41,159 nucleotides of DNA from Scatomorpha gallistercoris (GTDB taxonomy: Bacteria; Bacillota; Clostridia; Oscillospirales; Oscillospiraceae), in the NCBI GenBank assembly GCA_018713005.1, contig DVFX01000064.1, forward strand, positions 1 to 41,159. Direction: 5' to 3'. The position numbers and the translations under genes are program-made. The notes beneath the pieces were generated by a model. The model ran no database searches. It saw only the letters and a program-made list of their open reading frames with translations, and was not told the DNA's origin. Positions 6,437-14,102 of the stretch are shown piece after piece; within the stretch, counting starts at the first letter, position 1, and each line of letters opens with the position of its first letter.

Positions 6437-7507
6437 ATGGAAAGCAAGCACACAGTCTGGTTCCTGGGTTCTAACTCCGAGCACGGCTTCCACTCCCTGT
6501 ACGACGGCTTCTGCGCCGGGGACGGCGACTTCCTGCGAGTCATAAAGGGCGGCCCCGGCACGGGCAAAAGCAGCTTCATGCGCGCCATCGGCCTCGCAGC
6601 GGAGGCGGCCGGGCACGACGTGGAGTACATCATCTGTTCCGGCGATCCCGACTCCCTGGACGGGATATACATCCCAGATCTGCACGTCGGATACGCCGAC
6701 GGCACGGCCCCGCATGTCATGGACCCCTCGGTATTCGGCGGCACGGGCGACTATTTAAACATAGGCGGGTACTGCGCCGTCGGCGGCACATACGCCCACA
6801 TAGACGAGCTGCAGGAGTTCACCGACGGCTATCGCTCCATGTATAAACGAGCCTATGAGCTCCTTGCAGCGGCGGCTAAAGTGTCGCCATCCCTCACCAT
6901 GGCCTACGCCGGAGAAGAGGCCGCGGCCTCCGTCCGCGCCCGCGCCGCCGGTGTCGCATCACGGGAGCTGCCGCATGAGCGCTCATCCGCGAGGGGACGA
7001 ATTACCCGCCGTTTCCTCGGCGGGCTGACCTGCCGGGGCCGCATTCTGCTCGCCGACACCCTGTCCGGGGCCGCGCCTAGGCTCTTCCTGCTTGACAACC
7101 GCCTCGGCCTGGGCTTTGAGTTTACCTCCGAGCTGGCCAGGCAGGCCAAGACACGCGGTCTGGACGCGATAATCTGCCCGCATTGGTTGAACCCCAGTCG
7201 TGTTGAGGCCGTCATCTTCCCCAGTCTCGGTCTGGCTTGGGCCGTGATAGACCCGCTGGCCAAGTACCCGGAACAGCACCGCTGCCTGCATCTGGACAGG
7301 ATGGCCGGCTCCGAGGCGCTTAACTCCGTGCGCTCCCAGCTCAAGGAGGACGAAAAGCTCGAAGAACGGCTGCTGACCCGCGCCGGCCAGTGCCTTGCAG
7401 GGGCAAAGGCGCTGCACGACCAGCTCGAGGCGGTCTACCGTCCGTTCGTGGACTTTGAAGGTCTGGACGCGGCCGTGGAGTCAGAGAAACGCCGGCTCGG
7501 CCTTTAG
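6437..7507 (+). CDS. PRK06851-type tandem P-loop ATPase with a degenerate second domain
   Basis: The 356-residue protein matches the clostridial tandem P-loop family: an N-terminal FLGSN...GF.SLYDGF segment, Walker A GGPGTGKS (38-45), and a YIICSGDPDSLDGI strand followed by a predicted nucleotide-binding fold. The second half repeats the layout (LGGLTCRGRILLADTL, then a strand, loop and helix, then an IICPHWLNPSRVEAVIFPSL equivalent). Its loop reads NRLGLGFE (221-228), so the glycine-rich loop remains but the phosphate-binding Lys and Ser/Thr are lost. The biological role of the family is not known. GAGGT lies 7 nt before the ATG. It is a single gene between a divergent HAD gene and a CoA-transferase with its own promoter. 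Confidence 0.8.
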   Translation: MESKHTVWFLGSNSEHGFHSLYDGFCAGDGDFLRVIKGGPGTGKSSFMRAIGLAAEAAGHDVEYIICSGDPDSLDGIYIPDLHVGYADGTAPHVMDPSVFGGTGDYLNIGGYCAVGGTYAHIDELQEFTDGYRSMYKRAYELLAAAAKVSPSLTMAYAGEEAAASVRARAAGVASRELPHERSSARGRITRRFLGGLTCRGRILLADTLSGAAPRLFLLDNRLGLGFEFTSELARQAKTRGLDAIICPHWLNPSRVEAVIFPSLGLAWAVIDPLAKYPEQHRCLHLDRMAGSEALNSVRSQLKEDEKLEERLLTRAGQCLAGAKALHDQLEAVYRPFVDFEGLDAAVESEKRRLGL

Positions 7508-7569
7508 GCGCACTTTAGCCTTTAACACTTTGACGACCTGCAGATGGTGTAGAATCCGCTACGCTCCTA

Positions 7570-7598
7570 TTGCCTTCAAGTAAAAAATCGTATATAAT
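7570..7598 (+). promoter_or_regulatory. Promoter of the CoA-transferase gene
   Basis: TTGCCT (7570-7575), 17 bp and TATAAT (7593-7598). The predicted start near 7605 gives a leader of about 32 nt with GGAGGAA 7 nt before the ATG. Confidence 0.75.
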
Positions 7599-7636
7599 TT
7601 CGAGGAACAACAATTTTTACATGGAGGAAGAGAGAT

Positions 7637-8971
7637 ATGGATTTTTACGCCGAATACAAGAGTAAGCTCGGCACCCCTGAGCAGGCAGCCGCGCTGGTAA
7701 AAAGCGGAGACTGGGTCGAGTACGGCAACGGTACCACCTTTGCCGAGCTCTGCGACGCCGCCCTCGCCAAGAGGCGCGACGAGCTCTTTGACGTCAAGTT
7801 CCGCGGCCAGATTATGTACGGCCCCATTCAGGTCGTCGAGTGCGACCCGACCGGCGAGCACTTCTGCTACAACGCCTGGCACGCTTCCGGTTACGACCGC
7901 AAGCTCATGGACCAGGGCAAGGCCTACTTCTCCCCGATGATTTTCCGCAACCTCGCCTGGTATCACCGCGAGTTCCTGCACGTCAACGTGGCCTTTGTCT
8001 GCGCCACCCCGATGGATAAGCACGGCTACTTCAACTTCTCTGTCTCCGCAGGCACCACGCTCGACATGATAGGCCGCGCAGACAAGATAGTCCTTGAGAT
8101 TAACCCCCACCTGCCGAAGATATACGGCGCTTACAACGAGAGCATACACATCTCCGACGTCACCATGGTCGTCGAGGGCCACGAGAGCGAAGTCCCCACC
8201 GTCGCGTCCAAAACTCCCAGCGCCGAGGACATCGCCATCGCCAACAACGTCCTGCCCTATATTGTCGACGGCTCCACCCTGCAGCTCGGTATCGGCGGCA
8301 CCCCCGACGCTCTCGGCTCCATCCTGGCCCAGAGCGATTTGAAGGACCTTGGCATGCACACCGAGCTGTGCACCGACGGCTTCCTGGACCTCTACAAGGC
8401 CGGTAAGCTGACCAACAAGCGCAAGAACATTTTCCCGGGCAAAGGCGTCCTCGGACTGGCCACCGGCTCCCGCGCCCTCTACGACTGGCTCGACGAGAAC
8501 CCCGGCGTCATCGCCCTGCCCATTGCTTACGTCAACGACCCCGACGTCATCGGCTCCATGGATAATTTCGTCTCCCTCAACAGCTGCGTCTCCATTGACC
8601 TCTACGGCCAGATAAATTCCGAGAGCGCCGGACTCAGGCACATCTCCGGCACCGGCGGACAGGTTGACTTCCTCACCGGCGCAGCCAAGAGCAAGGGCGG
8701 CAAGGCCTTCATCTGCGTCGCATCCTCCCGCGTCGGCAAGGACGGCGTGCGCCGCAGCAACATCGTGCCGCACTTCAACGGCGAGATTATAACCTCCCCG
8801 CGCAGCCAGGCCTACTACATCGCCACCGAGAACGGCGTGGCCAACATGGCCGGACGCAGCTCCTGGGAACGCGCCGAGGCCCTTGTGAACCTCGCCCACC
8901 CCGACTTCCGCGAGGAGCTCATCAAGGCCGCCGAGGAGCAGCGCATCTGGCGCCGCAGCAACAAGCGCTGA
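7637..8971 (+). CDS. Butyryl-CoA:acetate CoA-transferase-like protein (4-hydroxybutyrate CoA-transferase family)
   Basis: This enzyme family moves CoA from butyryl-CoA to acetate, the last step of butyrate formation in many gut Clostridia; close relatives use 4-hydroxybutyrate or other acyl-CoAs. At 444 residues it is full length. Visible motifs are EHFCYNAWHAS (74-84), close to the EHFTWNSWHM motif of known butyryl-CoA transferases; the CoA-binding loop GIGGTPDA (218-225); the presumed catalytic glutamate E243 in LGMHTELCTDG; and ISGTGGQVDF near 325. Substrate choice within the family cannot be settled by eye. It has its own promoter, a strong Shine-Dalgarno and a double terminator, so it is a monocistronic and probably well-expressed gene. 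Confidence 0.82.
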   Translation: MDFYAEYKSKLGTPEQAAALVKSGDWVEYGNGTTFAELCDAALAKRRDELFDVKFRGQIMYGPIQVVECDPTGEHFCYNAWHASGYDRKLMDQGKAYFSPMIFRNLAWYHREFLHVNVAFVCATPMDKHGYFNFSVSAGTTLDMIGRADKIVLEINPHLPKIYGAYNESIHISDVTMVVEGHESEVPTVASKTPSAEDIAIANNVLPYIVDGSTLQLGIGGTPDALGSILAQSDLKDLGMHTELCTDGFLDLYKAGKLTNKRKNIFPGKGVLGLATGSRALYDWLDENPGVIALPIAYVNDPDVIGSMDNFVSLNSCVSIDLYGQINSESAGLRHISGTGGQVDFLTGAAKSKGGKAFICVASSRVGKDGVRRSNIVPHFNGEIITSPRSQAYYIATENGVANMAGRSSWERAEALVNLAHPDFREELIKAAEEQRIWRRSNKR

Positions 8972-8989
8972 GCTCAGAGAACACAAAAA

Positions 8990-9052
8990 CGGCCCGGCAA
9001 AAGCCGGGCCGCCTGCGTTTAAAATCCCGCCCGGGAAACCGGGCGGGATTTT
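8990..9052. terminator. Double hairpin terminator between convergent genes
   Basis: Hairpin one is cggcccggc (8990-8998), aaaa, gccgggccg. Hairpin two is aaaatcccgcccgg (9021-9034), gaaa, ccgggcgggatttt (9039-9052), with A and T tracts on opposite sides, so it can act on both strands: the CoA-transferase on plus and larC on minus. Confidence 0.88.
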
Positions 9053-9063
9053 CACGTCTATTC

Positions 9064-10377
9064 TCACCTGTTGCCCACCTTGCGCCGGACTTCAGCCAGG
9101 GTCAGGCCGGTCTCGCGCGCTATGGCGGCGATGTCGTCATATTCAGGCTTTGTCTTTTCAATGCCGTAGCCGGAACCGTGCTTTATGCGCACGGGGCCGA
9201 ACTCCGTCTCGACCGTCTCCACGCCGCGCGAGAGCTTCATGCGCTCCGGGCTGTATATGCGCACGCCGAGCGTCGGCGTGTGGCGCAGTATGAGCGTGGC
9301 AAACTCCTCACGGCGCGAATAGTCGCACAGGCAGCAGAGCAGCGTGCCGGGACGGCCCTTCTTCATGTCCACGGAGACCGTAAAGACGTCCTTGGCCCCG
9401 GCGGCAAGCAGCACCTCGCGCGCGTAACCCAGGTCCTCGGCGGTCACATCGTCGAGGGTGCAGAATATCTCCGCGACCGGGCAGCTCTCGCCCTTGACCT
9501 CACCGAGGATTGCGCGCACACAGTTGGCAGTCGGGAAATCCCTAGTACCCATTCCGTATCCGGTCTCGCCAATCAGCATCTCCGGCATTTCACCGTAGCT
9601 GTCGGCGATGGCGCGTACCAGTGCCGCGCCGGTGGGTGTGGTCATTTCGCCGGGGATGTCCCCCGCGAAAACCGGTATGCCGCGCAGCAGCAGCGCCGTC
9701 GCGGGCGCGGGGACAGGCAGTACGCCGTGGGCGCACTTCACCTCGCCGTAACCCGTGCGCAGGGGCGAAGCCACAACGCGCTCGGGCGCGATGCGCTCTA
9801 TGAGCCAGCAGACGCCGACGATGTCCGCCACTGCGTCCATCGCACCGACCTCGTGGAAGTGAACCTCGCCGACCTCACGGCCGTGTACCCGGCTCTCTGC
9901 CTCGGCTATCTCCGTGTAGACACGGACGGCGCGCTCTTTGACCGCGTCCGGTATGTCCAGGCCCTCAATTATGGCCGTAATGTCGCCCAACGAGGCGTGG
10001 TGATGGTGCCCATGGCCGTGCTCATGTGAGTGCTCATGCTCGTGGTGATGCTCATGCCCATGGGCGTGCTCGTGCTCGTGGTCATGTATATGTTCATGGT
10101 CATGGTCGTGCTCGTGGTGGTGCTCATGCTCATGCGTGTGCTCATGTTCATGGTTCAGGTCTTCCTCATCTTCGCCGTTTACGGTCACGGTGACGTGGGT
10201 GCCCATTATGCCGCACTTGGCGCTGCGCTTCATCTCAGCGTGGACGCCGGGGATGCCGAGGGCGTTCAGGCCGCCAATAAAACTCTCGCGTTCGCCCTCG
10301 GGCAGCAGCTCGAGCAGAGCGGCCATGAGCATATCTCCGGCCGCGCCCATGCGGCAGTCAAGATAGATTATCCTCAT
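9064..10377 (-). CDS. larC: LarC, nickel insertion protein for the nickel-pincer cofactor
   Basis: LarC is the CTP-dependent cyclometallase that inserts nickel into pyridinium-3,5-bisthiocarboxylic acid mononucleotide, the cofactor of lactate racemase and other LarA-family enzymes. The 437-residue protein has the family start MRIIYLDCRMGAAGDM, a histidine-rich stretch, EVHFHEVGAMDAVADI (about 170-185), TTPTGAALVRA, and the C-terminal domain with SVDMKKGRPG and LGVRIYSPER. Both LarC1 and LarC2 parts are in one frame, unlike the frameshifted Lactiplantibacillus gene. Residues 76-127 hold 30 histidines in 52 positions, a likely nickel store. It is the last gene of larE-larB-larC. Confidence 0.95.
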   Translation of the reverse strand: MRIIYLDCRMGAAGDMLMAALLELLPEGERESFIGGLNALGIPGVHAEMKRSAKCGIMGTHVTVTVNGEDEEDLNHEHEHTHEHEHHHEHDHDHEHIHDHEHEHAHGHEHHHEHEHSHEHGHGHHHHASLGDITAIIEGLDIPDAVKERAVRVYTEIAEAESRVHGREVGEVHFHEVGAMDAVADIVGVCWLIERIAPERVVASPLRTGYGEVKCAHGVLPVPAPATALLLRGIPVFAGDIPGEMTTPTGAALVRAIADSYGEMPEMLIGETGYGMGTRDFPTANCVRAILGEVKGESCPVAEIFCTLDDVTAEDLGYAREVLLAAGAKDVFTVSVDMKKGRPGTLLCCLCDYSRREEFATLILRHTPTLGVRIYSPERMKLSRGVETVETEFGPVRIKHGSGYGIEKTKPEYDDIAAIARETGLTLAEVRRKVGNR

Positions 10378-10392
10378 GTCATACCTCTCAAA

Positions 10393-11139
10393 TCAAAGAT
10401 GGTTTATCATGCTGGCCAGATAACCGGCGCCGAAACCGTTGTCGATGTTGACAACGGAGAGGCCGCTGGCGCAGGAGTTCAGCATGCTCAGCAGAGCCGC
10501 GACGCCGCCGAAGGCCGCACCGTATCCCACGCTGGTCGGCACGGCAATGACCGGGCAGTCGGCCAAGCCGCCAATGACGCTCGGCAGCGCGCCCTCCATG
10601 CCCGCCACGGCGACGATGCACCTGGCGCGCATGATGTCCTCGGCGTGGTCCAGCAGGCGGTGTATGCCGCTTACGCCCACGTCGTAGAGGCGCTTGACGT
10701 CGTTGCCCAGGGCCTGGGCGGTCAACGCGACCTCTTCGGCCACGGGTATGTCCGTCGTGCCGCCGGTGGCGACGACTATGGTGCCCTTGCCGTCAGGCTG
10801 CGGCAGTTCTCCTATAATCCCCACTCTGGAACGTGCATCGTAGTTCAAATCGTACTGTTTCCCCACATACTCCGCCGCTTCGGGTGCCATGCGGGTTATG
10901 AGCACCACATTCTCACCACCGCGCATCAGTGAGCCTGCTATGGCGGCAATCTGCTCAGGCGTCTTGCCCTGGCCGTATATGACCTCGGCTATGCCCTGGC
11001 GGAGCTCGCGGTGCAGGTCCACCTTGGCAAAGCCCATGTCCTCAAATGGCTCGAGCTTGAGCTTGATAAGCGCGTCGTCGGCCGAGAGCGAACCGCTCTC
11101 CACCTCGCGCAGTATCTCCAATACAGCCTCTTTTTTCAT
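10393..11139 (-). CDS. larB: LarB, pyridinium-3,5-biscarboxylic acid mononucleotide synthase
   Basis: LarB carboxylates and hydrolyses nicotinic acid adenine dinucleotide to give P2CMN, the first step of nickel-pincer cofactor synthesis. The 248-residue protein has an N-terminal helical region (MKKEAVLEILREVESG) and a C-terminal PurE-like domain: IVVATGGTTDIPVAEEVALTA, YDVGVSGIHRLL, AVAGMEGALPSVIGG, VIAVPTSVGYGAAFGG and the family end SCASGLSVVNIDNGFGAGYLA. It starts 2 bp after the larE stop and ends 15 bp before larC, so the three genes form one operon. No larA lies in the window. Confidence 0.95.
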   Translation of the reverse strand: MKKEAVLEILREVESGSLSADDALIKLKLEPFEDMGFAKVDLHRELRQGIAEVIYGQGKTPEQIAAIAGSLMRGGENVVLITRMAPEAAEYVGKQYDLNYDARSRVGIIGELPQPDGKGTIVVATGGTTDIPVAEEVALTAQALGNDVKRLYDVGVSGIHRLLDHAEDIMRARCIVAVAGMEGALPSVIGGLADCPVIAVPTSVGYGAAFGGVAALLSMLNSCASGLSVVNIDNGFGAGYLASMINHL

Positions 11140-11141
11140 GC

Positions 11142-11885
11142 TTACCTCCCTTTCATGTCCAACACAACGCGCCCGAAGTCACCTCCAAGCGCGGAGAGTA
11201 TGTCCTCGCGCATCTCAACGGCCCTTGCCATCTGCTCGCCCGGCAGCTCCAGCCGCGCACCGTCCGGCATAATGCGCACCCTCAGATCGCTGAAACCCAT
11301 GGCCTTGAGAGCCTCTTCGCCGCGCTCTATCTTGGCGAGGTCGGCGGCCTCGATGCGTGTACCGGCGGGCACCCGCGTGGCCAGGCAGGCGTAGGCAGGC
11401 TTGCGCGCCGTAAAGAGGCCCAGCGCTTCGGAGCGCTCCCTCACCTCGGCCTTCGTTATGCCGCACAGGCGCAAGGGGCTCAGCACGCCGAGCTCACGCA
11501 CAGCACGCATGCCGGGGCGGTCGCCGGCGTCGTCCGAGGCGTTGTTGCCGTCGATGATGGTGTCAAAGCCGTCCGCCGACGCGTGCTCGCGTATGAGCTT
11601 AAATATGGCCCGCTTACAGAAATAACAGCGGTCCCGGGGGTTGTCCGCAACCCCCGGCACCGCGAGAATGTCATAGTCGAGCACAGTGAGCCCGACATTA
11701 AGTTTTTCGCACATCCTGAACGCGTCGTCCAGCTCGAAGCGGGGCTGGAAAGCCGTGCGCACATAGTACGGGCGCAGCTCTGCGCCGTACTCACGCCCCG
11801 CCGCCAGCAGGTACGCGCTGTCCGTGCCGCCGGAAAAGCCCAGGGCGCAGCGCGGATGCTCGCGGAAAAATTCATATAGCTCCAT
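11142..11885 (-). CDS. larE: LarE, ATP-dependent sulfur insertase of the nickel-pincer cofactor
   Basis: LarE is a PP-loop ATPase that adenylates P2CMN and converts its carboxylates to thiocarboxylates. The 247-residue protein has the PP-loop SGGTDS near residue 18, the RDRCYFCK motif and KPAYACLATRVPAGTRI. Cysteines C87, C90 and C167 match the three-cysteine class, in which the trio can hold a [4Fe-4S] cluster; the single-cysteine class sacrifices its own cysteine sulfur. The ATG at 11885 is preferred because AGGA lies 6 nt upstream. The ATG at 11921 has a Shine-Dalgarno only 1 nt away and adds 12 unconserved residues. Confidence 0.93.
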   Translation of the reverse strand: MELYEFFREHPRCALGFSGGTDSAYLLAAGREYGAELRPYYVRTAFQPRFELDDAFRMCEKLNVGLTVLDYDILAVPGVADNPRDRCYFCKRAIFKLIREHASADGFDTIIDGNNASDDAGDRPGMRAVRELGVLSPLRLCGITKAEVRERSEALGLFTARKPAYACLATRVPAGTRIEAADLAKIERGEEALKAMGFSDLRVRIMPDGARLELPGEQMARAVEMREDILSALGGDFGRVVLDMKGR

Positions 11886-11924
11886 GTGTAATCCTCGCAG
11901 AATTTTGCCCGTCCGGCTCATGCC

Positions 11925-11969
11925 TTTCGGGCCTGTTTATAATGCGCCTCCCAGTGGTACGGCCCGAAA
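11925..11969. other. Inverted repeat upstream of larE
   Basis: TTTCGGGCC (11925-11933) and GGCCCGAAA (11961-11969) form a perfect 9-bp inverted repeat with a 27-bp loop. The loop holds a TATAAA that could be a -10 box for the minus strand, but no matching -35 is seen. It may be an operator or an mRNA hairpin for the lar operon, or a U-poor terminator of the J-protein gene. Confidence 0.4.
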
Positions 11970-11993
11970 TCTCAGCTTGCGGTGCAGGAAATC

Positions 11994-12683
11994 TCACACC
12001 CAGCAGAAGCGCCAGCCGCTGCCAAGGCACAACTCCAGCGCGCACAGTCCCAGGCATATCCTGCCCAGGCCCCCGGCCTGAGGGAAGCCGGAGGTGCGTC
12101 TGGTGTACATGGTGCCGCCGCTGCGCAGCTCCTCCAGGAATTCCTGATACTCGCTGTTGCCCGGCTCCATCTGCACGGCCTTCTGCGCGTACTCCATAGC
12201 GGTTATCCTGTTACCCATGCCCGAGTTTGCGATAGCGGCGAGGTAGTACCAGCGCGCACCGCGCTCGGAGGCCGCCATCTGTGATAGCGCTGTCATTGCC
12301 TCCTGGAAGTGGCCCGCGCGGATGTAGTTCTCCGCAGCGCGCATTTCCGTCGGCTCGCCGGAGTCGTAGCCGCCGCCCCAGTTCTGCTGCTGCCAGGCGC
12401 TGCCCCAGGCCCCCCAGGGGTCATAGTACTGCTGCCCGCCGTAGCCGCCCTGGCTGTAGCCGCTCTGTCCGTATCCGCCGGGGCCGTAGTTGCTTCTGTT
12501 GGCCTCTCCCGACTTTATGGCGTCGTAAGCCGCGTTTATCTCGTTCATTTTCTCGGCCGCTTCCGGGTTGTTCGGATTGCGGTCGGGGTGATATTTCTTT
12601 GCAAGCTTTCTGTATGCTGATTTAATCTCGTCGTCCGAGGCGTCTCGCGAGACGCCAAGCACTTCGTAGGGGTCACGCTTCAC
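11994..12683 (-). CDS. J-domain (DnaJ-like) protein with C-terminal TPR-like region
   Basis: The 229-residue protein opens with a J domain (DPYEVLGVSRDASDDEIKSAY, HPD at 32-34), which stimulates DnaK. A Gly/Tyr/Gln-rich linker follows (about 60-110), then two helical repeats resembling TPRs (RAAENYIRAGHFQEAMTALS and AMEYAQKAVQMEPGNSEYQE), and a hydrophobic C-terminus with several cysteines. It lacks the zinc and substrate domains of true DnaJ. The GTG at 12683 gives MKRDPYEVLG and has GGGAG/AAGG upstream; an ATG at 12707 would add eight basic residues. The GTG overlaps the DUF5685 gene by 11 bp, indicating coupled translation. Confidence 0.85.
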   Translation of the reverse strand: MKRDPYEVLGVSRDASDDEIKSAYRKLAKKYHPDRNPNNPEAAEKMNEINAAYDAIKSGEANRSNYGPGGYGQSGYSQGGYGGQQYYDPWGAWGSAWQQQNWGGGYDSGEPTEMRAAENYIRAGHFQEAMTALSQMAASERGARWYYLAAIANSGMGNRITAMEYAQKAVQMEPGNSEYQEFLEELRSGGTMYTRRTSGFPQAGGLGRICLGLCALELCLGSGWRFCWV

Positions 12684-13527
12684 CGGCCTTTTCTCCCTTC
12701 TTGCCATGCCTGCGGGCCATCTCGGCGTTGTAGCGCGTCCAAACGCCGGAATAGAGTATGTTCCTCATAATGTCCGCATCCTGTACGACCGGCAGCAGCT
12801 CAAAAACCGCCGCGCATTCGCCTATCAGCATGGTGAGCATGTCGTGAAGCTCTTCCTCGGTCTTGCCCTCAGCGTAGGACGCGAGGGGGTTGTACCTGCC
12901 ATGCGCCTTGTCCCCTTCCAGGTCAAGGACAGCGTCCATTATATAGATAAATTCACCCAGCTCCTGGCCGAATCGCCTAAGCCTGGGTCCCCAGACAGTG
13001 TCCTGGGGATAATAGACGAACAGCTCGCCCATGAGCGCGCCGAAGCACCTGGCCCCGGCGTCCGGGTCCGTCTCGCCTCGCTTTTCCAGCTCGGACAGCT
13101 CGGCAAGGCAGCGTTCCATGAAGCCGCTCTTTTCCGGATAGCGCTCCGCGCAATCGCTGTAGCGCCCGGCGAGCATCGACGCCTCCGCCCTGGAGACGTA
13201 GCTGTGCTCGTCCTGCCAGTCGTCCATGAGGTTCTGATACGCCAAAAGTATATTCATGTCCGCGGCATAATCCGTGATGTCGCTCTCGCTCCACATGTGC
13301 GGATGCACAGGATGCGCCGCGCACCTCTCTTCCCCGGTGCGCATATCCGGCTCGTACATGCTCTCAAGCAGCAGCACGAGGAAGGTCATATCATATGTCA
13401 GTGTGAGGCGCGAGAGCTGCCCGTGCCTCTTCTTCAGGTTCCGGCAAAGCCCGCAGTAGCAGCTCTTATACCTGGCAAGCTGCTCGGGCGTGAGCGCGTC
13501 CGGATTCGCGATAACGTAGCCGAACAT
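12673..13527 (-). CDS. DUF5685 family protein
   Basis: The 284-residue protein begins MFGYVIANPDALTPEQLARY, followed by the cysteine motif SCYCGLCRNL (near 21-30) that marks DUF5685; another cysteine, in EERCAAH, follows near 86. The rest is helical with Asp-rich helices (NILLAYQNLMDDWQDE and IYIMDAVLDLEGD), a pattern reminiscent of the Asp-rich helices of isoprenoid-synthase-like folds; that comparison is only a visual one. Function is unknown. The start overlaps the upstream stop by one base (TGATG), and the end overlaps the J-protein gene, so these three genes form a tight operon. Confidence 0.82.
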   Translation of the reverse strand: MFGYVIANPDALTPEQLARYKSCYCGLCRNLKKRHGQLSRLTLTYDMTFLVLLLESMYEPDMRTGEERCAAHPVHPHMWSESDITDYAADMNILLAYQNLMDDWQDEHSYVSRAEASMLAGRYSDCAERYPEKSGFMERCLAELSELEKRGETDPDAGARCFGALMGELFVYYPQDTVWGPRLRRFGQELGEFIYIMDAVLDLEGDKAHGRYNPLASYAEGKTEEELHDMLTMLIGECAAVFELLPVVQDADIMRNILYSGVWTRYNAEMARRHGKKGEKAGEA

Positions 13528-13931
13528 CAGGTGTGTTTGATGAAGGAGTTGCCGCACTTGCGGCAAACTATCTTAATCTTGCCCTTGCCCTTTGGCACGC
13601 GAAGCAGTGTGCCGCAGCCCGGGCAGCGGAAGAATTTGTACTCCCGCCTCTGACGCCAGCGCTCGCCAAGGCTGCGAAACCACATGCGTATGGAATACGT
13701 CTTTCGCATATACTTGGCATTCTCTGCGCGGCGCTTGGCCACGTTGCGCGAAAACATGCGAAAATACATGTACACTATCCCTGCCAGCACAAGGATGAAC
13801 AGGAAGCTCGACAGCCGCCCGTGCGTAAACATCGACACCAGCAGGATTATCAGGGTGCCGAACATAACCGCACGGCCAAGCTGGTCAACTCCGTTGCGCC
13901 CGGCCATGAATCTCGCTAACTTCTCCCGCAT
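13527..13931 (-). CDS. Small membrane protein with C-terminal zinc ribbon
   Basis: The 134-residue protein has two transmembrane helices (about 21-35 and 40-57: AVMFGTLIILLVSMF and LSSFLFILVLAGIVYMYF). A basic cytoplasmic segment and a zinc ribbon FRCPGCG...IVCRKCGNSF at the C-terminus follow. The family is unnamed to me, but the pairing with DUF5685 and a J-protein suggests a membrane-anchored partner. The ATG at 13931 has AAGGTG 9 nt upstream; the longer frame to 13979 runs through a hairpin and was not used. Confidence 0.78.
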   Translation of the reverse strand: MREKLARFMAGRNGVDQLGRAVMFGTLIILLVSMFTHGRLSSFLFILVLAGIVYMYFRMFSRNVAKRRAENAKYMRKTYSIRMWFRSLGERWRQRREYKFFRCPGCGTLLRVPKGKGKIKIVCRKCGNSFIKHT

Positions 13932-13951
13932 GAAATCTATCACCTTTCTTT

Positions 13952-13982
13952 GGCATGCCCGCGGGCACTCGGCGGGCATGCC
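13952..13982. other. Perfect hairpin upstream of the zinc-ribbon operon
   Basis: GGCATGCCCGC (13952-13962) and GCGGGCATGCC (13972-13982) pair over 11 bp with a 9-nt loop and no U-tract on either side. It sits about 20 bp upstream of the Shine-Dalgarno, so it would be in the leader, where it could protect the mRNA or act as an operator. Confidence 0.5.
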
Positions 13983-14102
13983 AATATCCCTAATCGGGTA
14001 ACATTTTTTCTCTGATAAATGATAGCACCGGGAGCGGGATTATTTATCAATAATCTGTTAATTCGTCGAAGCCGGAGCCCACAATGGCGCCTGTCCGGTC
14101 GT

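Noticed and set aside
7559..9067. 502-codon open frame on the minus strand
   Set aside because: It mirrors the CoA-transferase gene, which has clear catalytic motifs, promoter and terminator on the plus strand.
9990..10160. Simple-sequence array resembling a short repeat or CRISPR-like tract
   Set aside because: It is the codon pattern of the LarC histidine tract (His/Glu/Asp codons), not regularly spaced repeats with unique spacers.
10030..10932. Long plus-strand open frame rich in Met and Val
   Set aside because: It is antisense to larC and larB; its composition is the reverse reading of the histidine tract.
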